Shown piece after piece: positions 53,246 through 62,139 of a stretch of DNA of 64,000 nt. The notes beneath the pieces are model-generated. The model saw only the letters and a program-made list of their open reading frames with translations. It ran no database searches and was not told where the DNA came from. Source of the stretch: CBDFHF01 sp965247565 (GTDB lineage Bacteria > Pseudomonadota > Gammaproteobacteria > Methylococcales > Methylomonadaceae); contig CBDFHF010000003.1 of the NCBI GenBank assembly GCA_965247565.1, forward strand, positions 434,001-498,000, read 5' to 3'. The position numbers and the translations under genes are program-made. Numbering within the stretch: position 1 is the stretch's first letter; every line of letters begins with the position of its first letter.

Positions 53246-54321
53246 ATGTCTTTTTCTGATTTTTACGTTAATCACCGTACCCGCAAAAGTAACTTTCTTA
53301 ACCAAATCGATCACCTGATCGACTGGAGGGCAATTGAAGCGGTTATACGCCAACATTATGCCCCCGCTTCGGATGTTACAGGGCGACCGGCCTATTCTGG
53401 TTTGCTTCTTTTCAAGATGCTCCTGGTCGGTATCTGGAACGGTGGCTTAAGTGATGAATCGGTTGAGGACATGGCTAACAGCAACCTGCATGTCATGCGC
53501 TTTTTGGATTTGTCTTTGGAAGAGGATGTGCCCGATCACTCCGTACTGTCCCGGTTTAGAACCCGTCTGACCAAAGCGGGAGCGTGGGATGCACTGCTGG
53601 TTCAGATAAACCGCCAGATTGAGGGCTATCAAGTGACCCTGACCACCGGTTACCATGTTGATGCCAGTATTACCCACAGCCCGCGCAAGCCCAAAACTCA
53701 GCCCACATACGAAGTGGTTAATGACCGCGAAGAACGCGATGACGAATCGGATGCCCAAGCTCACATGCAAGTGGTGGAAGTCAACCAGCCTGGCGTAGAC
53801 ACCGATGCGCGCTGGGTTAAAAAGGCGGGCAAGTCGGTGTTTGGTTACAAGCAACACACGCTAGTGGATGATAAGGGTTTGGTGATTGCGGTCGAGACCA
53901 CGGCAGCTAACCAGCACTTGTGCCCTTTGGGTATGATAGCAAGCCGATGGTTGATCTAATGGATAAAGCAAAGATTAAGGCAGGTTCCAGGTTGCATGCT
54001 GACAAGGCATATCACAGCCGGAAACACAATCAGGTATTGAAAGAGCGACGCCTCAAAAACGGCATCCAAGATAAGGCTGTAAAAAACAAGCCTCTCAGTA
54101 AGCGTCAAAAACAACGGAATAGCTTAATTACCCAGGCGCGCTATGTCGTTGAGCGAACCTTCGGTAGCCAGGCACGCTGGTTTGGCTCCAAGATCCTGCG
54201 CTACCAAGGGTTAGCCAAAGCCCATGCTTGGCATCTATTGCAAGCCATGGCGTATAACCTAAAACGGTTGCCTGTGTTGTACGTTAAAACGCAATCCACA
54301 CAGGCAAGCTTTGCCTTTTAA
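53246..54321 (+). pseudogene. IS5-family transposase gene, frameshifted
   Basis: Frame 1 (53246-53959) starts MSFSDFYVNHRTRKSNFLNQ and has the first DDE Asp in YHVDASITHSPRKPK and KSVFGYKQHTLVDDKGLVIAVETTAANQH. Frame 2 (from about 53935) continues DSKPMVDLMDKAKIKAGSRLHADKAYHSRKH...YVVERTFGSQARWFG to 54321. The family reads H-D-S/C-x-P at the junction, so 17 extra bases (53918-53934) appear inserted and break the frame. The gene is probably dead. Confidence 0.85.
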
Positions 54322-54452
54322 AAGGTGAATGCGGCCAAGTGGCCGCAAGAATCCATATGTTCTAAATTATATTGCCTAAATTTCACCGATTTTTTGGAAA
54401 AATTGGGTAGTTTGGGGCTGATTTTTGGTACAAGGGGTTTTGCAAAGGTCTC

Positions 54453-54964
54453 CATCAGTGATAGCCCATTGATGGATTAACGCATATCGGTTACCCCGCC
54501 GCAAGATACACTTGATTGACAGCAAACCCGCTGATCATGAAACCGAGCCCAGCAATTCCAGGAGTGGCTTTAAAAAAGTGAGGTCGGTATGGGAATTAAT
54601 CTCCAGGCTAAAGCCATTGGCATGGCTTAACCTGACCACGTCCGAGCCGGAAGATGGGGACGGGTTTAAGCCAACTGGCATAGCCTCGCCAACCAGTTTG
54701 ACCGGGATCAGTTGACTGGGTCGTATTGACGGTGCAGCCTTCTCGCTGAACTTCTTTTTGTAGTAGCTAAAAATGTGCGGCTTAATGCCATGCTCTTGAC
54801 AATACACTGCCTGCGTTAAGCCACTGGTTTGCCAGCGCGTAAGATGACTTTGCATAATAGCGTGATCTTGATATGGACTCATGTAGGCCTCCTGAATCTG
54901 ATAGGAAGCGCTAGTCTGCCTTGATTTTAAAGACTTGCGTAGGTGCGTTTTAATTGGCGCTTAC
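54453..54964 (-). mobile_element. IS66-family fragment (tnpA and start of tnpB)
   Basis: The right end is an IS66-type repeat: read on the minus strand from 54964, GTAAGCGCCAATTAAAACG. It contains tnpA (54535-54882), then tnpB from ATG 54538 (overlapping ATGA), reading MISGFAVNQVYLAAG, a one-base shift, VTDMR and SINGLSLM, cut at 54453 by the IS5 end. The rest of the element is missing. Confidence 0.75.
54535..54882 (-). CDS. IS66 accessory protein TnpA (orphan)
   Basis: 115 residues: QSHLTRWQTSGLTQAVYCQEHGIKPHIFSYYKKKF is the HTH of the IS66 OrfA type, with a hydrophobic C-terminal tail (TFLKPLLELLGS). Intact, but its tnpB is broken and tnpC absent, so no functional element remains. Confidence 0.8.
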   Translation of the reverse strand: MSPYQDHAIMQSHLTRWQTSGLTQAVYCQEHGIKPHIFSYYKKKFSEKAAPSIRPSQLIPVKLVGEAMPVGLNPSPSSGSDVVRLSHANGFSLEINSHTDLTFLKPLLELLGSVS

Positions 54965-55152
54965 GAAGCGATTGTATCAAGGCCTTTGCTTCTGGCAAAC
55001 AAACCAGCCATGCCGGTCAAAAGACTCACCATTACCAGCACCAATGGGCGAGCAGCCTATGTAAGAGACGCTTATCAAGTAATCGTCCGGCGAAACCATC
55101 TACAAAGCTTACACCAATGCTGGCACTCTAAGATTTTTTCCTAGGGGATTTT

Positions 55153-55455
55153 ATGGGCATTCCATTCAAATGGCGTCAGCATATTGAAGCTTGGCAACAA
55201 AGCGGGTTATCACAAGCATTATATTGTGATCAACAGCAACTCAAGAAGGGTACTTTCTCGGCTCGATTGAGTGAGTATCGCAGACTCAATCTATCTCAAG
55301 CTGTAGCGTTGATTCCTGTTCAGGTTGCATCGGTTGTTCCGACACCGGCATCCTCGTCAAACCTGGTGTTGACTCATAACAACGGTCATCGACTGGAGCT
55401 GCCGACATCCGTATCGGCTGCGTGGTTGGCCGAGTTGTTGAAATGCCTGGGTTAA
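55153..55455 (+). CDS. IS66 accessory protein TnpA
   Basis: 100 residues with the IS66 OrfA HTH (KWRQHIEAWQQSGLSQALYCDQQQLKKGTFSARLSEYR) and C-terminal LELPTSVSAAWLAELLKCLG. Paralogue of the protein at 54535. It overlaps the tnpB start, indicating coupling. Confidence 0.88.
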   Translation: MGIPFKWRQHIEAWQQSGLSQALYCDQQQLKKGTFSARLSEYRRLNLSQAVALIPVQVASVVPTPASSSNLVLTHNNGHRLELPTSVSAAWLAELLKCLG

Positions 55456-55793
55456 TTGAAACCCCAGCACAAATTTGGATTGCCGTTGCGCCTGTCGATA
55501 TGAGACGCGGCCTAGATGGTTTGTCGAGCGTCGTTCAGCACAGCTTGGATCAAGCACCTTGCAGTGGTTCGGCATTCATTTTCCGTAACCGTGCTGGTAA
55601 TCGGCTGAGACTGTTGCTGTGGGATGGTAATGGGGTTTGGTTATGTCAACGCAGATTGCATCGCGGCAGTTTTGTGTGGCCCAGGGTCAACGATAAGACA
55701 TTTGTGATTACCCAACGCCAGTGGGAGTGGTTAGTTGCCGGTGTCGACTGGCAGCGTTTGTCGGCGACTTGTCAGCCGGACTGGCAAGTGTAA
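55443..55793 (+). CDS. IS66 accessory protein TnpB
   Basis: 116 residues from ATG 55443. Family motifs IWIAVAPVDMRRGLDGLSSVV, GSAFIFRNRAGNRLRLLLWDGNGVWLCQRRLHRGSFVWP. An earlier in-frame ATG at 55422 is possible, but the family begins near MPGLIETPAQ. Required for IS66 transposition; mechanism unknown. Confidence 0.92.
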   Translation: MPGLIETPAQIWIAVAPVDMRRGLDGLSSVVQHSLDQAPCSGSAFIFRNRAGNRLRLLLWDGNGVWLCQRRLHRGSFVWPRVNDKTFVITQRQWEWLVAGVDWQRLSATCQPDWQV

Positions 55794-55890
55794 AAACGGT
55801 TTTAAAGTGGCTGATAAATAACAAGAAAAACAGTCATAAAACCTAACAAAATCAAGGCTTACACGGTGATTTTATGGTATAGTTTTCACC

Positions 55891-57531
55891 ATGAAATCAC
55901 TGACTGAACTCGATCAATTAAACCTGGATCCTGCTACCAAAAACCAAGTAGCGGCACTGATTCAGGCGCTTGTTGACCAAGCCTCTCAGGATGCCAAAAC
56001 AGTGATTGCGGAGCAACAAGCCACCATCACGGCCAACGAAAAAGCCATTCTCTACAAAGACACCAAAATCACCTCGCTCACCTATGAGCTGGCCTATTAC
56101 AAACGCATCCGCTACAGCACCAAAAGTGAAACCCTGACCGCTCTGCAACGGGATGTCTTTGAAGAAACCTGGAATACGGATATGTCGGCAATTGAAGCCG
56201 AAGTCGAACTATTGCAGGATAATCAACCGTGCGAAACGGTGGCTAGATCCAAACGCCTGCGTGCTGGCCGTCAGCCGTTACCCGCCCACCTGCCGCGCAT
56301 CGATCATTATCACCAGTTGGAATCTTGCGCCTGTGGGCAATGTGGACGAGATTTGGTCAAAATTCGCGACGATGTGACTGAGCAACTGGACGTGGAACCG
56401 GCCAAGTTCTTTGTCCACCGGCACATCCGGCCACAATACGCCTGCCGGACTTGTGAAACCATCACTGCCGAGCCCATTCCACCGGCCATCATTGACGGCG
56501 GTATGGCCGCCATCGGTTTGCTGGTTTGGGTACTCATCAGCAAATATCTGGATCACTTGCCGCTGTACCGACTGGAACAAATCGCTGCCCGTAGCAGTGT
56601 TTCCCTATCTCGATCCACGCTGGCCGATTGGGTGGGGCGTCTGGGGGTGGAACTACAGCCTCTGGTGGATCGCCTGCACTGGTATCTGTTACAACGACCT
56701 TGCGTGTTAGCCGATGAAACCCCGGTACCGCAGTTGGATCCCGGCAAAGGTAAAACGAAGAAGGCTTATCTATGGGCGTATCGCAGTAACGATCTGCAAC
56801 CTGGGCCTAAGATCATTGTCTTTGACTACCAAGCCGGTCGCAGTGGCCGACATGCCGAACAGTTTCTACAAGACTGGCAAGGTCATCTAATGGTTGATGG
56901 CTACGGAGGATACAAAGCCTTGTTTGCTGCAGCTCGGGCGCATCCAGCCACACAATCTTTATTGTCGTCCTGCATTGAGTTAGCGTGCTGGACCCATGCG
57001 CGCCGCAAATTCTTTGACCTCTTTCAAGCTAATCAAAGTCCGGTTGCCAAAGAAGCCTTGCAGCGCATTGCCGAGTTGTATGAGATTGAAGCCGAAGGCC
57101 GGGAGATGAGTATCGATGGCCGGAAAAACCTGCGTGCTGAAAAAAGCCAACCACGCTTAACCGAACTGCATGATTGGCTGCAGCAAACCCGTTTGCGCAC
57201 GGCACCTGGCAGCGCTTTGATGAAAGCGATCGAATACAGCCTGAAACGCTGGTCGGCACTGATCCGCTATGCCGAAACCGGTGATCTACCCATAGATAAC
57301 AACAGTACCGAGAACTGTATTAGGCCGATTGCGCTAGGCAGACGCAACTGGCTCTTTGCCGGATCAGAACGAGCGGGCCAGCGCGCTGCCGCAATTCAAT
57401 CCTTACTAGGCACCGCCAAATTAAATGGGCTTGATCCCGCTGCCTGGCTAAAAGATACTCTAGAAAAACTCCCTATCTGGCCCAACAGCCGCATCGATGA
57501 ATTACTGCCTTTTGGTACAAAATCAGAATAA
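55891..57531 (+). CDS. IS66 transposase TnpC
   Basis: 546 residues, full length. N-terminal coiled coil and zinc-finger region (CACGQCG...CRTCE), then the DDE domain: VLADETPVPQLDPGKGKTKKAYLWAYR (first Asp), MVDGYGGYKALF (second Asp) and NNSTENCIRPIALGRRNWLFAGSERAGQRAA (Glu), ending with the IS66 C-terminal LNGLDPAAWLKDTLEKLP. No frame breaks. Confidence 0.95.
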   Translation: MKSLTELDQLNLDPATKNQVAALIQALVDQASQDAKTVIAEQQATITANEKAILYKDTKITSLTYELAYYKRIRYSTKSETLTALQRDVFEETWNTDMSAIEAEVELLQDNQPCETVARSKRLRAGRQPLPAHLPRIDHYHQLESCACGQCGRDLVKIRDDVTEQLDVEPAKFFVHRHIRPQYACRTCETITAEPIPPAIIDGGMAAIGLLVWVLISKYLDHLPLYRLEQIAARSSVSLSRSTLADWVGRLGVELQPLVDRLHWYLLQRPCVLADETPVPQLDPGKGKTKKAYLWAYRSNDLQPGPKIIVFDYQAGRSGRHAEQFLQDWQGHLMVDGYGGYKALFAAARAHPATQSLLSSCIELACWTHARRKFFDLFQANQSPVAKEALQRIAELYEIEAEGREMSIDGRKNLRAEKSQPRLTELHDWLQQTRLRTAPGSALMKAIEYSLKRWSALIRYAETGDLPIDNNSTENCIRPIALGRRNWLFAGSERAGQRAAAIQSLLGTAKLNGLDPAAWLKDTLEKLPIWPNSRIDELLPFGTKSE

Positions 57532-57595
57532 ATTGATTTTGGCAATTTCTAAGATAGTGGTCGGGCTGATCGAATACCTTATCAACGTGTTAGCG

Positions 57596-57941
57596 ACTTT
57601 TTTATAGCACTCAAAGCAAGTGCGCCGCCGTTAACGCCCTTGCAGTGCTGGTGCCGAATTTTAAGTGAAGCCATGAAAAAATATTTGCAAGGAACTCTGT
57701 TGAGGCCACCTGATTTGGTGGGATCTGGATTTTAAATGCCAATTTAATCAGTTTGTGCTTTGTCAATAGTGTGCTGTTTTTGGGCGGCAGGAGTAAGCTC
57801 AACTGATTTTTTTAGGTTGAAGGGCGCTGTGACTAATGTAAAAATCGGAAAAACTCATAGAGAATGGCTCAATGCATTGATTATTATTGCTATTTTACCA
57901 TTTTTTAATGCATTGTAGGCAATCTGCCGTGCAAAGGTCTC
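57596..57941 (-). mobile_element. 5' stub of an inverted IS5-type element
   Basis: The end at 57925-57941 is TGCCGTGCAAAGGTCTC, the exact reverse complement of the IS5 end at 50584-50600. On the minus strand, ATG 57858 opens MSFSDFYISHSALQPKKIS and stops at 57799; the first seven residues match the transposase at 53246. The rest is lost or replaced up to the IS66 boundary. Confidence 0.7.
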
Positions 57942-57954
57942 CTATCATCTAAGC

Positions 57955-58125
57955 TTGGTCGGCAACGGTAAGCTCAAGGAAGTTGCCTTGGTGGCTTGGA
58001 TGCGGAAGCTATTGGTTATGCTCAATACAATGGTAAAACACAATAATGCATGGAACCCGAATAAAGTTACTTGGGTTATTGAGGCCTTACGCCCATTGAC
58101 CGGCGCGGTGCAGGTAGACTTTTAA
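57955..58125 (+). mobile_element. 3' remnant of an IS110-family transposase gene
   Basis: The frame LVGNGKLKEVALVAWMRKLLVMLNTMVKHNNAW matches the conserved C-terminus of IS110/IS116 transposases (K-KVAL-A-MRKLL--LN-M). No other part of the element is present; the fragment abuts the IS5 stub. Confidence 0.65.
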
Positions 58126-58186
58126 TTGCGTATCGAAACGGAACATAGGAGTTCAGCCAAGGCATTCAAAAGCAACGGTAAATCAC

Positions 58187-58460
58187 TTAGGCGACAGACG
58201 GCAGCTCAAGCTTGACGCCGTTGGATAAGGTTAGTTGCGTTGTGATGGCTGGTTTATTCGGCTGCCTCTCCCCCAACGCTAAAACCGGCGCAAAAGCCGT
58301 GAAAGCTAATGGGCTGTTCTGAACCGAAAAACCAGCTTCTTGGTGTAAGACTATCCATTTACACAGCAAATTGGCACTGCTACCGTGTTCCAGCGCAACC
58401 TTGGTAACACTGCAAACAGAGTCTGACCAACGCCCGTTTGGCTTCCGGATCGTAAAGAAG
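58187..58460 (-). pseudogene. Degenerate IS66-type tnpA remnant
   Basis: The minus-strand frame RWSDSVCSVTKVALEHGSSANLLCKWIVLHQ followed by LTLSNGVKLELPS resembles the other IS66 TnpA type (HG-NANLL-KWI). The HTH appears shortened and the upstream part is out of frame. No tnpB or tnpC nearby. Confidence 0.55.
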
Positions 58461-58528
58461 ACATCGGCCATTTCGCCCGTGTCACGCGATTAATGAGCGC
58501 GACAAGCGAATTGTGCGCTCCTTCATAT

Positions 58529-58554
58529 GTGTCCACCTGATTATTAGTGGACAC
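58529..58554. repeat. Perfect inverted repeat
   Basis: 8-bp arms GTGTCCAC and GTGGACAC with a 10-nt AT-rich loop. Either an old IS end or a hairpin; no T-tract. Confidence 0.4.
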
Positions 58555-58695
58555 TATCCAGGCTCCTTTCGAACAACTGATATAGACGCTGTCTATAGTT
58601 CGATTACTGTGTAAGAAGTGGTTTTTTCGTGCCATCGTGAAATACTCTTCGATCGCCTTAAGCAATAAAAGCTGGTTATCCTTAAACCCCAACAC

Positions 58696-59123
58696 GTAAT
58701 CCCCTTACTGCCTGGAAATGGCTGTTTAGCAACCCATTGCGTCGGTCGTTATACAATCTTTCAAATTCAGTAGGTTCAATTGCTTAAGGAATAGAGTTTA
58801 TGAACCCCAACTGTTCGGTAAACTAATCTTGTTTAGCGAGCGCAAAGTCTTCAACATCAACCCGGTTATCGGCACCGAAAACCATGGCGCAGAGAGTGAT
58901 GAAGAAAATGTCTTACAGTTAACGCCTCTTCTGCCGATTTACTCGGAGATTCTGAATGCAGAGAAATTGTGCAGTATCGAGTTAGTCAGTTTTGCGGCGA
59001 ATAAAAAAACAAATAGATACGGTAGTTCTATAGTTGATTTATATTTTCAAGTGATTTTGAGCGGGATCAACATTATTCAAACCAACTTTGGCTAATATAA
59101 GCATCCCGCAGATTCAGTATTCT
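58696..59123. other. Interval between the IS graveyard and rplQ
   Basis: About 430 bp. An 88-codon plus-strand frame at 58829-59095 (MFSERKVFNINPVIG...) lacks a recognisable family or good ribosome binding site and may be a fragment or chance. No terminator for the alpha operon was recognised. Confidence 0.35.
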
Positions 59124-59486
59124 TTATTCAGATCTATCAATAAGCTCAACGTAAGCCATAGGGGCATTATCACCTGTTCTATAACCACATTTCATAACCC
59201 GCAAATAACCACCTTGCCTATCTTTATAACGCGGCCCAAGTTCTTGAAATAACTTTGTAACTACCTCTCTGTCACGTAGCTTCGAAAAAACTAGCCTTCT
59301 TCTCGAAACCATATCTATCTTCGACAAAGTAATCAAAGGCTCAGCAAAAACTCTCAATTCTTTCGCTTTAGGTAGAGTCGTTCTAATTAATTCATGTCTA
59401 AATAACGAGCTAGCCATATTAGAAAATATAGCCTTACGGTGACTACTATTTATATTAAATTTTCTTCCAGATTTGCGATGTCTCAT
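59124..59486 (-). CDS. rplQ: 50S ribosomal protein L17
   Basis: 120 residues. N-terminus MRHRKSGRKFNINSSHRKAIFSNMASSLFRHELIRTTLPKAKELR is the family signature; C-terminus GYRTGDNAPMAYVELI. Last gene of the alpha operon, 22 nt after rpoA. Confidence 0.96.
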   Translation of the reverse strand: MRHRKSGRKFNINSSHRKAIFSNMASSLFRHELIRTTLPKAKELRVFAEPLITLSKIDMVSRRRLVFSKLRDREVVTKLFQELGPRYKDRQGGYLRVMKCGYRTGDNAPMAYVELIDRSE

Positions 59487-59508
59487 TCTATGAGGGCCTA
59501 AGATTTAA

Positions 59509-60519
59509 TTAATTTAAAACGTGATTCTGATCTAACAGATTCTCTGGTGGCCAATTTTCTAATCTCATTCCAAGAGATAAGCCTTTTAGAGCCAAAATAT
59601 CTTTAATTTCAGTTAAGGATTTCTTGCCAAGATTAGGCGTTTTCAACAACTCCACTTCGGTACGCTGTATTAAGTCGCCTATGTAAAAAATATTTTCAGC
59701 CTTCAAACAATTAGCAGATCTCACTGTCAACTCAAGATCATCAACTGGACGAAGCAAAACAGGATCAAAAGATTCTTCAGCGACAACGATAATTTCGGTT
59801 TGTTGTTCACTAACTTTTTCAAAATCAACAAAAACAGACAGCTGATCGTGCAAAATAGTCGCTGCCAACTTAATTGTACTTTCAGGATCTACAGTACCGT
59901 TGGTCTCGAGTTCAATAATAAGCTTATCCAAATTAGTTCGTTGTTCAACACGTGTACTCTCTACCAGATAAGAAACTTTGACAATAGGACTATATGAAGC
60001 ATCAAGCTGTAAATATCCAACTGGAGTAACATGATCAGGATCGTTTTTTCTAATACTTATTGGTTCATAGCCTCTACCTCGACGCACTCTAATTTTCATA
60101 TTTAGTGCACCAGATTGGGTCAAGTTTGCTATAATTAAATCGGTGTTAATTATCTCAACATCATGAGGTAAAGATATATCAGCTGCAGTTACTAAGCCGG
60201 CTCCTGTTTTAACTAACAAAAGCTCTACCTCATCTTTTGAATGTAGAATGACTGCGAGTCTTTTTAAGTTCAACAATATATCAATCACATCTTCTTGAAC
60301 ACCTTCAATAGTAGTGTACTCATGCAATACACCTTCTATTTCGACATCAGTTACAGCGCAACCCGGAATCGTTGACAATAAAACACGCCTCAATGCATTA
60401 CCTAATGAATGCCCGAAACCCCGCTCTAGCGGCTCAATCACAATTCTTGCGTGATTTGGCGTTTTAGATGCAACTTCAACTAACCTAGGCTTTAATAATC
60501 CAGAAATAGAATTCTGCAT
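59509..60519 (-). CDS. rpoA: RNA polymerase subunit alpha
   Basis: 336 residues (E. coli 329). N-terminal assembly domain with PLERGFGHSLGNALRRVLLSTIPG and EIEGVLHEYTTIEGVQEDVIDILLNLK; C-terminal domain with PVDDLELTVRSANCLKAENIFYIGDLIQRTEVELLKTPNLGKKSLTEIKDILALKGLSLGMRLENWPP, which binds UP elements and activators. The linker is slightly longer than in E. coli. Codon use is AT-rich. Confidence 0.97.
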   Translation of the reverse strand: MQNSISGLLKPRLVEVASKTPNHARIVIEPLERGFGHSLGNALRRVLLSTIPGCAVTDVEIEGVLHEYTTIEGVQEDVIDILLNLKRLAVILHSKDEVELLLVKTGAGLVTAADISLPHDVEIINTDLIIANLTQSGALNMKIRVRRGRGYEPISIRKNDPDHVTPVGYLQLDASYSPIVKVSYLVESTRVEQRTNLDKLIIELETNGTVDPESTIKLAATILHDQLSVFVDFEKVSEQQTEIIVVAEESFDPVLLRPVDDLELTVRSANCLKAENIFYIGDLIQRTEVELLKTPNLGKKSLTEIKDILALKGLSLGMRLENWPPENLLDQNHVLN

Positions 60520-60540
60520 TTAAGTTCCTCAGAATTTCAA

Positions 60541-61161
60541 TTATTTAGAGTATAGCTCAACCACAAGCTGTTCGTTTATATCAGTTCCGAGATCAGCACG
60601 ATCAGGCAGAGAACTGAAAATACCGGACATATTTTTAGAACTAACTTCTACCCATGCAGGGAAACCATACTGTTCAAGAGTAATTAACGCATCAACTATT
60701 CTTTGTTGTTTTCTAGCTTTCTCTCTTACTGTTATGGCATCACCTGGCGAAACTTGATATGAAGGGACATTGATGATTGAACCATTAACCAATATGGACT
60801 TATGACTAACAAGCTGTCTAGCTTCAGCTCTGGTACTAGAAAAACCCATGCGATAGACCACGTTATCAAGCCTAGACTCAAGAAGGCCAAGTAAATTCTC
60901 GCCTGTAGCCCCTTTTTTCATGTCCGCAGTCTTATAATAGTTCCTAAATTGCTTTTCTAAAACACCGTATATTCGACGCAATTTCTGTTTAGCACGCAAC
61001 TGGAGCGCATAATCGGAATTTCTAGTTCTTTTTGTTCCGTGTTGCCCTGGCCTTTGATCTAACTTACATTTATTTTCAAGGGATTTACCTCTGCTTTTTA
61101 AGAAAAGATCCCCTCCTTCTCTCCGACTTAACTTACAAGTAGATCCGGTATATCTTGCCAT
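60541..61161 (-). CDS. rpsD: 30S ribosomal protein S4
   Basis: 206 residues, normal length. N-terminus MARYTGSTCKLSRREGGDLFLKS, S4 RNA-binding domain RLDNVVYRMGFSSTRAEARQLVSHKSILVNG. Primary 16S binder; in E. coli it also represses the alpha operon translationally. Between rpsK and rpoA. Confidence 0.97.
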   Translation of the reverse strand: MARYTGSTCKLSRREGGDLFLKSRGKSLENKCKLDQRPGQHGTKRTRNSDYALQLRAKQKLRRIYGVLEKQFRNYYKTADMKKGATGENLLGLLESRLDNVVYRMGFSSTRAEARQLVSHKSILVNGSIINVPSYQVSPGDAITVREKARKQQRIVDALITLEQYGFPAWVEVSSKNMSGIFSSLPDRADLGTDINEQLVVELYSK

Positions 61162-61181
61162 TTTAAATTGCTCCAGAATTT

Positions 61182-61568
61182 TTACACACGACGTTTTTTA
61201 GGAGGGCGACACCCATTGTGAGGAATAGGGGTTACATCAAATATATTGTTAATCTTAAAGCCCAAGTTATTTAGTGATCTAACAGCCGATTCTCTGCCTG
61301 GCCCAGGCCCTTTAATCATAACATCTAAATTTTTCATACCAAATTCCAGCGCAACAGTGCCAGCCTTTTCCGCAGCCACTTGAGCGGCAAACGGAGTACT
61401 TTTCCTCGATCCTCTGAAACCAGATCCACCTGAAGTAGCCCAAGATAATGCATTACCTTTTCTATCAGTTATTGTTACTATCGTATTGTTAAAAGACGCA
61501 TGAACATGAACAATTCCATCTGCAACTTCTTTTTTTATACGTTTTCTCGATCTGTTTGAGCTTGCCAT
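61182..61568 (-). CDS. rpsK: 30S ribosomal protein S11
   Basis: 128 residues, with HVHASFNNTIVTITDRKGNALSWATSGGSGFRGSRKSTPFAAQ and the C-terminal DVTPIPHNGCRPPKKRRV. Platform protein of the small subunit. Confidence 0.97.
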   Translation of the reverse strand: MASSNRSRKRIKKEVADGIVHVHASFNNTIVTITDRKGNALSWATSGGSGFRGSRKSTPFAAQVAAEKAGTVALEFGMKNLDVMIKGPGPGRESAVRSLNNLGFKINNIFDVTPIPHNGCRPPKKRRV

Positions 61569-61580
61569 TAATAAAATCTC

Positions 61581-61937
61581 TTATTTTCTGATGGGTTTAC
61601 GAGGACCTTTTCTTGTTCTTGCGTTTGTTCTTGTTCGCTGCCCTCTTAAAGGCAAACCACGACGATGCCTAATGCCACGATAACAACCAAGATCCATCAA
61701 GCGCTTTATATTCATCGACACTTCCCGCCGAAGATCTCCTTCAACAGTCATTTTAGAAATAACGGCTCGAACTGACTCTAGTTGATCATCGGTAAGATCT
61801 TTTATTTTTATCGATAGCTCAATCCCAACTTCAGTGCATATATCACTTGCTGTCTGACGACCAACGCCATATATAGCAGTTAACGCTATAGATGCATGCT
61901 TGTGATCTGGTATGTTAATGCCGGCAATACGTGCCAT
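61581..61937 (-). CDS. rpsM: 30S ribosomal protein S13
   Basis: 118 residues: MARIAGINIPDHKHASIALTAIYGVGRQTASDIC and the basic tail RGLPLRGQRTRTNARTRKGPRKPIRK. First gene of the alpha operon proper, 70 nt downstream of rpmJ. Confidence 0.97.
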   Translation of the reverse strand: MARIAGINIPDHKHASIALTAIYGVGRQTASDICTEVGIELSIKIKDLTDDQLESVRAVISKMTVEGDLRREVSMNIKRLMDLGCYRGIRHRRGLPLRGQRTRTNARTRKGPRKPIRK

Positions 61938-62007
61938 TTAGTTACTCCCAAAAACTTCTATATTAAGTAAATTGCTATTGTAGCATACTGCATTAATGTT
62001 CTAAAAA

Positions 62008-62121
62008 TTAACCTTGGCGTTGTTTATGTCGACCGTCAAGACATATAACTCTAACCACACCATTTCTTTTTACTACTTTACAGTTCCTACAAATTGTTTT
62101 CACGGACGCTCTAACTTTCAC
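62008..62121 (-). CDS. rpmJ: 50S ribosomal protein L36
   Basis: 37 residues from a GTG start: MKVRASVKTICRNCKVVKRNGVVRVICLDGRHKQRQG. Zinc-ribbon form with Cys11, Cys14, Cys27 and His32. Too short for most gene finders but clearly homologous, and in its usual place between secY and rpsM. Confidence 0.95.
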   Translation of the reverse strand: MKVRASVKTICRNCKVVKRNGVVRVICLDGRHKQRQG

Positions 62122-62139
62122 AGTTACTCCTAAGTTAAT

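Larger units (their letters stand above)
50584..54452 (+). mobile_element. IS5-type element split by a nested rve-type element and an IS3
   Basis: The left end GAGACCTTTGCACGGCA (50584-50600) and right end TGCAAAGGTCTC (54441-54452) are inverted repeats of an IS5-type element. The transposase gene (53246-54321) lies near the right end. Between about 50611 and 53173 sits a second element with its own inverted repeats, itself carrying an IS3. The left flank is an IstA remnant and the right flank an IS66 tnpB remnant, with no matching target duplication, so the ends may come from two different IS5 copies joined by recombination. Confidence 0.6.
55058..57595 (+). mobile_element. Apparently complete IS66-family element
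   Basis: About 2.5 kb. The left end is GTAAGAGACGCTTATCAAG; the right end (about 57575-57595, ACCTTATCAACGTGTTAGC) is an imperfect inverted match. It carries tnpA, tnpB and tnpC, all open and in order. The right boundary is approximate. It lies 94 bp from the older IS66 fragment, in opposite orientation. Confidence 0.75.

Noticed and set aside
58829..59095. 88-codon plus-strand frame before rplQ
   Set aside because: No family signature or ribosome binding site; probably a fragment or chance, so described only as part of the gap.
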